A program made the translations under genes and the position numbers. Below are positions 59,444 through 64,000 of a DNA stretch of 64,000 nt, one piece after another (within the stretch, counting starts at the first letter, position 1; each line of letters opens with the position of its first letter). Below the pieces are notes generated by a model. It did not search any database and had not been told where the DNA came from. It worked only from the letters and a program-made list of their open reading frames with translations. Source of the stretch: Brevibacillus aydinogluensis (lineage in GTDB: Bacteria; Bacillota; Bacilli; Brevibacillales; Brevibacillaceae); the NCBI RefSeq assembly GCF_031954365.1, contig NZ_JAUSVZ010000002.1. One strand, written 5' to 3'.

Positions 59444-60460
59444 TTATTCCGGACTTCCCCCCTCGATTGTGATCTTTTTCCCGGTGTCAAATGATTGAGT
59501 GGCCGCGATGGCGATTTGCAGATTGCGTCTGCCGTCTAATTCTGTAACGCTTGGTGTTTGCTTGTGCTGGACACAGTGGATGAAATGAGCAAGTTCCAAT
59601 CGGTAGGCATCGTCAAAGCGGGTCTGAAAATCGGGGATGATCTCGTAGTGGCTGCCCTTGTGGTTCAGATACGTGATCGATTGATTGCGAAGTGTTCCAA
59701 TAAACAGCGAGCCTTCCGTGCCAATGATTTCCGTGCGGATGTCGTGACCGTAGGGCGAGTTTCGGCTGGCCTCGATATCCCCTGCTGCACCGGAGTCAAA
59801 TTCGACATACGTGAGCGCCTGATCCACATCGTTGTACTCTTCCATGAACGAATGCACCAGCACTCGCCCGTGTGCGGACACGGCAGTGATTTCCGCCCCC
59901 ATCAGGTACCGCGCCATGTCGTAGTCGTGGATGGAGACGTCCATAAACATCCGTCCGCTGTGCTTGATAAACGAAGCGGGCGGCGAACCGGCGTCACGGG
60001 AAATTGCCTTGAAGTAAACGGGTTTTCCTATATCTCCTGCGCTGATCCTGCGCTTTGCCTCGGCGTAGGCAGGATCAAACCGTCTCATGAAGCCCACCTG
60101 GCAGATCACCCCGCTCTCCTTGATGATGCGGATAATCTCGTCCGCCTCTTCGAGATGCTGCGTGAGCGGCTTTTCCACAAACACGGGCTTGCCGTGTTTT
60201 GCCGCTTGTTTGATCATGTCGGCATGGGTGCTGGTCGGCGTCACAATAATGACCGCGTCGACATCGGGATCGGCAATGACCTCCTCCGGATTCTTCGCCC
60301 ACGTTTGCAGGCCGAATTCTCCTGCAACCTGTTCCGCCCGTCCTTCCATCGTGTCGGCAACACTCACCAGTTTGGCCCCGCCGATCTGGTGGGTGGCGAT
60401 ATTTTTCGCATGGTGATACCCCAGGCGTCCCAATCCCAGAACTGCACAGCGAACCGTCAT
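59444..60460 (-). CDS. iolG: Inositol 2-dehydrogenase (Gfo/Idh/MocA family)
   Basis: The 338-residue NAD-dependent dehydrogenase has the Rossmann start LGLGRLGYHHAKNI, the EKPLT motif with catalytic lysine, and GFMRRFDPAYAEAKRRI, a block seen in IolG proteins, with HDYDMARYLMG. It oxidises myo-inositol to scyllo-inosose. IolX or IolW (scyllo-inositol) specificity cannot be ruled out. Gap of 136 bases to the preceding dehydrogenase. Confidence 0.88.
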   Translation of the reverse strand: MTVRCAVLGLGRLGYHHAKNIATHQIGGAKLVSVADTMEGRAEQVAGEFGLQTWAKNPEEVIADPDVDAVIIVTPTSTHADMIKQAAKHGKPVFVEKPLTQHLEEADEIIRIIKESGVICQVGFMRRFDPAYAEAKRRISAGDIGKPVYFKAISRDAGSPPASFIKHSGRMFMDVSIHDYDMARYLMGAEITAVSAHGRVLVHSFMEEYNDVDQALTYVEFDSGAAGDIEASRNSPYGHDIRTEIIGTEGSLFIGTLRNQSITYLNHKGSHYEIIPDFQTRFDDAYRLELAHFIHCVQHKQTPSVTELDGRRNLQIAIAATQSFDTGKKITIEGGSPE

Positions 60461-60596
60461 GGAATCACACTCCTTTCCGACCGGTAAATTTACAATATAT
60501 TCAGACCATTTTGCTCATTGTCCGGACCAATTCATCCGGTCCGTACCTGCTGCTTGTGCAATGCCGTCCGCAGCATCACTGCCGGTGCCTGCCCGC

Positions 60597-61595
60597 CTAC
60601 CGTGCCGCCTGGCGCATCTCGATGCGCCTGCCCGTTTTGGCGCTTTCGTACACGGCTTCCAGCAGTTGAATCGAACGATATCCGTCTTCGGCAGTTACGG
60701 GCGGTTTTGTCCCGTGGACAATCGCATCGATGAACAGCCGGTCTTCCTCCGCGTACCCCCACTTCTCCTCCATCGGCAGTTGGAAGAAGTCGTGGACGTG
60801 TGCCGGCTGCTTCAGGCCGGGGGCGTACATCACCTTTTCCAATTCCTGTGTCGCGACCGTCGCATATGTCCCGTACACCTCCACGCTCTCGAACGGAAAG
60901 CTCCAACCGGCATGGGCGTACGTGACAAACGTGGCGACGGTTCCCGATTCAAACGTCAGCAGGATGGCAAACGTGTCCAATTCCGACTGGGAGATATGCT
61001 GTCTGCCCTCGCAGGAGACAGATTGCACTTCGCCAAACAAGTAGCGGCTCAAGTCCAGGAGGTGAAAAGGCGTTTCGTACAGGTACCCACCGGTAACCTT
61101 CGGGTCGGCGGTCCAGGCGGGGTGCAGCAGTTCTCCGCGGTTCATCTTGAGGTGCGCCAGGTACGGGTTGACCTCGCCGGAGCCAATCAACTCCTTCACG
61201 CGTTTGTACACGGAAGCATACCGGCGATTCATCCCCAGATTGTACACCGCTCTCGACGCTGCCGCCGCCTCTCTTATTTGCTGCGCTTCCGCCAACGACG
61301 TGGCCATTGGTTTTTCGGAGAACACGTGGATGTTCCGCTGCAAACACGCAAGCACCGGCTCCACGTGCAGCGTATTAGGGGTGGTGACATAGACCGCGTC
61401 AACACCGAGATCAAACAGCTCTTCCAGGCTCCCGACCGCTTTCGCCCTCCCTGCCTCCACCGCCAGGGCTGTCGCCCGTTCTTGCGAGATGTCGGCCACG
61501 CCCACAATCTCCACCCGCTCATCTCGCTTCAGGATCGAGGTATGTACCTTGGCGATCCCGCCTGCTCCCAAAATGCCCACCTTTACCTGTGCCAT
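60597..61595 (-). CDS. Second Gfo/Idh/MocA family dehydrogenase
   Basis: The 332-residue protein has the Rossmann motif GILGAGGIAKVHTSIL, FSEKPMATS with the catalytic lysine and GMNRRYASVYKRVKELI. It is only distantly like the iolG product. It may oxidise another inositol stereoisomer or an inosose derivative, as the first gene of the operon. Start ATG 61595 follows GGGGAGA; the extension to 61619 has no ribosome site. An operator-like site lies 47 bases upstream. Confidence 0.85.
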   Translation of the reverse strand: MAQVKVGILGAGGIAKVHTSILKRDERVEIVGVADISQERATALAVEAGRAKAVGSLEELFDLGVDAVYVTTPNTLHVEPVLACLQRNIHVFSEKPMATSLAEAQQIREAAAASRAVYNLGMNRRYASVYKRVKELIGSGEVNPYLAHLKMNRGELLHPAWTADPKVTGGYLYETPFHLLDLSRYLFGEVQSVSCEGRQHISQSELDTFAILLTFESGTVATFVTYAHAGWSFPFESVEVYGTYATVATQELEKVMYAPGLKQPAHVHDFFQLPMEEKWGYAEEDRLFIDAIVHGTKPPVTAEDGYRSIQLLEAVYESAKTGRRIEMRQAAR

Positions 61596-61641
61596 GCAAA
61601 ACGTCTCCCCTCTCTCCACACAAATCCGGTATAACGATATC

Positions 61642-61655
61642 GGAAAGCGCTTACA
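61642..61655 (-). promoter_or_regulatory. LacI/CcpA-type operator near the iol operon start
   Basis: GGAAAGCGCTTACA on the plus strand matches 13 of 14 positions of the cre-type core. It is near-identical to the sites at 61778-61791 and 63028-63041. Confidence 0.7.
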
Positions 61656-61777
61656 CTTTTCCTCCGAAAAATCGCATCCTGCTCGCTTATCTTAGAGGAC
61701 AGAACCGATTGAGAGGATGGATTATGTCGCGAAATCACTGCGTTCATGTGCAGGAGGCTTCTTGCCGATACTTGCGC

Positions 61778-61791
61778 AAGCGCTTTCTCTA
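61778..61791 (-). promoter_or_regulatory. Second LacI/CcpA-type operator upstream of the iol operon
   Basis: GCAAGCGCTTTCTC on the plus strand; its complement GAGAAAGCGCTTGC matches the other two sites. It lies about 190 bases before the first gene. The stretch 61600-61860 otherwise shows no gene. Confidence 0.65.
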
Positions 61792-61859
61792 ATTTGCCTT
61801 CATTTTACATCCATTGCCCATTTTCTTGCAATACATTTTTTCAAAAATTTAAAAAAGAA

Positions 61860-61914
61860 AGAAAAAAGACGCGCAGCCATCCCCTTCACGTGTGTGAAGA
61901 GGAGCAGAGCGTCT
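61860..61914 (-). terminator. Terminator of the LacI-family regulator gene
   Basis: Minus strand AGACGC...CTTCAC-acac-GTGAAG...GCGTCT followed by TTTTTC. It separates the regulator from the iol operon. Confidence 0.8.
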
Positions 61915-61978
61915 GTCTCCGGGCAGCATCGCGATGCTTATGGGAATCTACCGCCGGTCCGTCCTACTGCTGGTCCGT

Positions 61979-62983
61979 CTACGCAATGGGCTTTGTGGAC
62001 TGGCGAATAATCAGCTCGGGCGGTAAAATGACACGCTGCTTCGTCTTTTTGTCACCTTCGATTTCACGTACCAGCAAATCCATCACCTGACGTCCCATCT
62101 CGTCAATCGGCTGGGCGATGGTCGTCAGCGGCGGATCAACAATGGACGCCAGTATCGTGTTGTCAAACCCAACGACAGACACATCGTCAGGGATGCGCAG
62201 CCCCAACTCTTTGGCTGCCTGGTAGACGCCAATCGCCAGGAAGTCAAAACAAGCAAAAATCGCTGTCGGCCGTTTGGGTGACGTCAGCAGTTCACGCGCC
62301 GCCCGCTTCCCGTCCTCCCGCGAATAATCCGTCCGGATCACCAGGTCTTCCGTAAGCTCCAGCCCATGGTCCTCCAGCGCCTGCCGAAACGCCTCCAGCC
62401 GATATTTGTCACTCGTGCGATTCATGTTGCCCACCAGGATGGCGATCCGTTTGTGCCCCAGCGATACCAGATGCTGGGCCGCCTGATACCCGCCCAGATA
62501 GTCATCGACCGCTACCACGTCGATCATCAATTCGGGGATGTCCTGCGCAATCAGCGCCACCGGCAGATTCTCCTCCAACAGCTCCCTGAGGACGCGATGA
62601 TTTCTCGCGTTCGTGCCGATGATGATACCGTCGACACTTTTCTGCCTCAACAAGGACAGGTACATGTCTTCCGTATCCGGGTTGTTGTCCGTGTTGCACA
62701 TCAACAGGTTAAAGCCCAATTCCCGTCCCCGGTCCTCCACCCTCCGCGCAAGCTCCGCAAAAAAAGGATTGGCCACATCCGGAATGATGAGGCCGATCGT
62801 GCGCGTACGCTTTCCCGTCAACGCGGATGCGACCACGCTGGGCTGATAGCCCAACTGTTCAATCACGTCCAGGACCCGTTTCTTCGTCTTCGCGCTGATC
62901 CGGCCGGTATTGTTGATCACCCGGGATACCGTGGAGATGGACACGCCAGCCTTTTTTGCCACGTCGTAAATGGTCGTCTTCAT
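61979..62983 (-). CDS. LacI-family transcriptional regulator, probable iol regulator
   Basis: The 334-residue protein has the LacI helix-turn-helix and hinge (TIYDVAKKAGVSISTVSRVINNTGRISAKTKKRVLDVIEQLGYQPSVVASAL) and a sugar-binding C-terminal domain (IGLIIPDVANPFFAELAR, VSVVGFDNTILASIVDPPLTTIAQP). It differs from the DeoR-type IolR of B. subtilis. The operator GGAAAGCGCTT is found at its own promoter and twice before the iol operon, so it likely represses both until an inositol-related ligand binds. CcpA, with similar recognition, could also use these sites. Confidence 0.9.
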   Translation of the reverse strand: MKTTIYDVAKKAGVSISTVSRVINNTGRISAKTKKRVLDVIEQLGYQPSVVASALTGKRTRTIGLIIPDVANPFFAELARRVEDRGRELGFNLLMCNTDNNPDTEDMYLSLLRQKSVDGIIIGTNARNHRVLRELLEENLPVALIAQDIPELMIDVVAVDDYLGGYQAAQHLVSLGHKRIAILVGNMNRTSDKYRLEAFRQALEDHGLELTEDLVIRTDYSREDGKRAARELLTSPKRPTAIFACFDFLAIGVYQAAKELGLRIPDDVSVVGFDNTILASIVDPPLTTIAQPIDEMGRQVMDLLVREIEGDKKTKQRVILPPELIIRQSTKPIA

Positions 62984-63027
62984 TTCTCATCCACTTTCCT
63001 ATCAGACTTTGGCGATTCGCCATTTGG

Positions 63028-63041
63028 GAAAGCGCTTGCTC
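63028..63041 (-). promoter_or_regulatory. LacI/CcpA-type operator upstream of the regulator gene
   Basis: GGAAAGCGCTTGCT on the plus strand, about 45 bases before the LacI gene start; autoregulation is suggested. Confidence 0.65.
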
Positions 63042-63170
63042 TCCTGTCTGTCTTCAGTTTACCGGGTCGTTTTTTGTTTCGCAATTGATTTTTGCGGGAA
63101 TTTTTTAACGATTTTGCACAAAACAACCCTCCCCCTGAGCTATTGGGGGGGTATGCGGAGGGCGAGATAC

Positions 63171-63287
63171 ATGACAGTAAGCGATTGGAAAATGTCTATT
63201 CGTCTCCTTTTGATGAAGTACGGCTGTTTGGCGAGCATGCTTATTGACGTTTGCGTGCTCGCTTATGCGGCTCTGAAGGCTGGATAA
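63171..63287 (+). CDS. Small hydrophobic peptide, 38 residues
   Basis: The frame begins MTVSDWKMSIRLLLMKYG and ends VLAYAALKAG, giving one membrane helix with a short polar start. GGAGGG eight bases upstream is a good ribosome site, and a CCCCC/GGGGG hairpin lies ahead of it. Size and hydrophobicity resemble small holin-like toxin peptides of Bacillales, but the match is weak. No antitoxin RNA was identified. Confidence 0.4.
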   Translation: MTVSDWKMSIRLLLMKYGCLASMLIDVCVLAYAALKAG

Positions 63288-63364
63288 TTTTGGGGAATTT
63301 TATCATACTCATCTTTAATGTTCCGGTAGCGAAAGCTTGCCAAGAAAATTCTCAGAGGATACGA

Positions 63365-63415
63365 AAAGAGAAAAGCCGAACAGGTGATCAGGTAAAACCC
63401 CTAACACTGCTCGGC
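63365..63415 (-). terminator. Terminator of the vanZ-like gene
   Basis: Minus strand GCCGAGCAG-loop-CTGTTCGGC followed by TTTTCTCTTTTC, just after the stop at 63449. Confidence 0.7.
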
Positions 63416-63448
63416 CTCTTGGTCAACTATTGGAATATGTTAATTGCC

Positions 63449-63822
63449 TCATGCTATCGTTGGTTTTGTTTTTTTCGTCAACTTGGCGATGATTTTATTC
63501 ATCAGCATCCAAAGAATAAACCCAACATACCCGCCGAATGTGTTCAAAATTAGATCATCAACATCAAAATATCCCAGCTTCGTAGTAACTTGGATAATCT
63601 CGATCGCCAAGCTAAATGCAAGGGAATAACCGAGAATTCTTAATGCGGATCTAGCTTTCGAAAACAGTACTGGCAGCAGCACACCGAAAGGCAGGAATAT
63701 CAAAATATTTCCGAAGGTGTTGAAAAACCACGTATTAAAATTATAGTGCTCAAAATTCAGGAGATAGGTAATGATATTTTTAAATGGAACCAGGTTATAA
63801 CGACTTGTGGGTTCAACACCTG
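63449..63822 (-). pseudogene. VanZ-like membrane protein, 5' end lost to an IS21-family insertion
   Basis: The reading frame has SRYNLVPFKNIITYL, FFNTFGNILIFLPFGVLLPVL and SLAIEIIQVTTKLGYFDVDDLILNTFGGYVGF, which are conserved VanZ segments covering three membrane helices. The usual N-terminal membrane helix is absent: just before SRYNLVPF the frame passes into the inverted end of an IS21-type element at about 63823. Base composition here is AT-rich compared with the rest of the window, suggesting acquired DNA. VanZ proteins are linked to teicoplanin resistance in enterococci, but most homologues have no proven role. Confidence 0.75.
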
Positions 63823-64000
63823 TGTTTGGCAAGTAGAAAATGCTCAATTTGGCAGCCATTTTGTGCCTAACCTTGCCACGCGTTTTCAGGTCCCGAAAGC
63901 GCATGTCGCAATCGGTAACTCTCGCCAGTAAACGCTAGAATGTGAGCATGGTGTACGAGGCGATCCACCAAGGCCGCCGTTAGGCGGCTATCTCCGAACA
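63823..64000 (-). mobile_element. IS21-family insertion sequence, right end (partial)
   Basis: The end begins TGTTTGGCAAG and repeats TTTGGCA 25 bases further in, the multiple terminal repeat arrangement of IS21 elements. The istB reading frame follows. The element continues past position 64000, so its length and istA cannot be seen. Confidence 0.8.
63867..64000 (-). CDS. istB: IS21-family helper ATPase IstB, C-terminal part
   Basis: The last 43 codons read FGDSRLTAALVDRLVHHAHI then LAFTGESYRLRHAL and end PENAWQG before TAG. This is the C terminus of the IstB/IstB-like AAA+ transposition helper, including the sensor-like RLTAALVDRL segment. It helps the IstA transposase by target selection and replication of the cut-and-paste step. 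The start and Walker motifs lie beyond the window. It is too short and open-ended to judge whether it is intact. Confidence 0.88.
   Translation of the reverse strand, partial: FGDSRLTAALVDRLVHHAHILAFTGESYRLRHALSGPENAWQG

Noticed and set aside
60517..60543. GGACC/GGTCC hairpin between the two dehydrogenase genes as a terminator
   Set aside because: Short stem and no T run; the operon more likely continues through.

Overview
The window is a chromosomal segment of a low-GC-phylum (Firmicutes/Bacillota) spore former of the order Bacillales, although its own base composition is fairly GC-rich. Evidence for this is Bacillus-type gene content and order: mgsR(yqgZ)-yqgY-yqgX, ylaJ/ylaK and ylaH near typA, a YhcN/YlaJ-type sporulation lipoprotein, an SR1P peptide gene, the acetylase branch of lysine synthesis, SpeA plus a class 1B SpeH, and strong AGGAGG ribosome sites. 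A Brevibacillus-like member of the Paenibacillaceae fits best, but that is an inference. No rRNA, prophage or CRISPR array is visible.

Layout. 1-7.1 kb: mgsR (Spx family), a SufR-like regulator, yqgY, a MidA-type methyltransferase, an exported coiled-coil protein, a metallohydrolase and small housekeeping genes. 7.4-24.1 kb: ylaK/ylaJ, the metI-metC operon under a SAM riboswitch, exported and membrane proteins, the nfo-ylaH operon, typA, speH, a helix-hairpin-helix DNA glycosylase, YktB and a nitronate monooxygenase. 24.2-31.4 kb: speA, a secreted beta-propeller protein, the dual-function SR1-type small RNA with its 41-residue peptide, a lipase and several DUF proteins. 31.4-39.8 kb: the lysine/diaminopimelate operon (dapH, class III aminotransferase, dapL) under a lysine riboswitch, an iron-regulated flavodoxin with two Fur boxes, GNAT and EcsC-family proteins and a methyltransferase. 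39.9-50.6 kb: a MacAB-like export system, pdxK, two EamA transporters, an 11-gene tRNA operon, thiM and a YitT protein. 51.0-63.0 kb: a ten-gene inositol catabolism and uptake operon (two Gfo/Idh dehydrogenases, a sugar ABC importer, iolD, iolE, iolB, iolC) preceded by its likely LacI-family regulator. The right edge holds a vanZ-like gene cut by an IS21-family element whose IstB end runs off the window.

How the genes work together. SAM metabolism recurs: MetI/MetC make homocysteine under SAM control, and SpeA plus SpeH supply agmatine and decarboxylated SAM for spermidine. DapH, the aminotransferase and DapL would form three consecutive steps to diaminopimelate for lysine and cell wall, with lysine feedback through the L-box. 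The inositol operon imports a sugar or cyclitol, oxidises it, and carries it to the IolC product; iolA and iolJ are not in the window. Three near-identical GAAAGCGCTT operators link the LacI gene and the operon.

Not everything is ordinary. A diverged repeat family sits in three 3' untranslated regions, two genes have ribosome sites that can be locked in hairpins, and the met promoter lies inside nested dyads.
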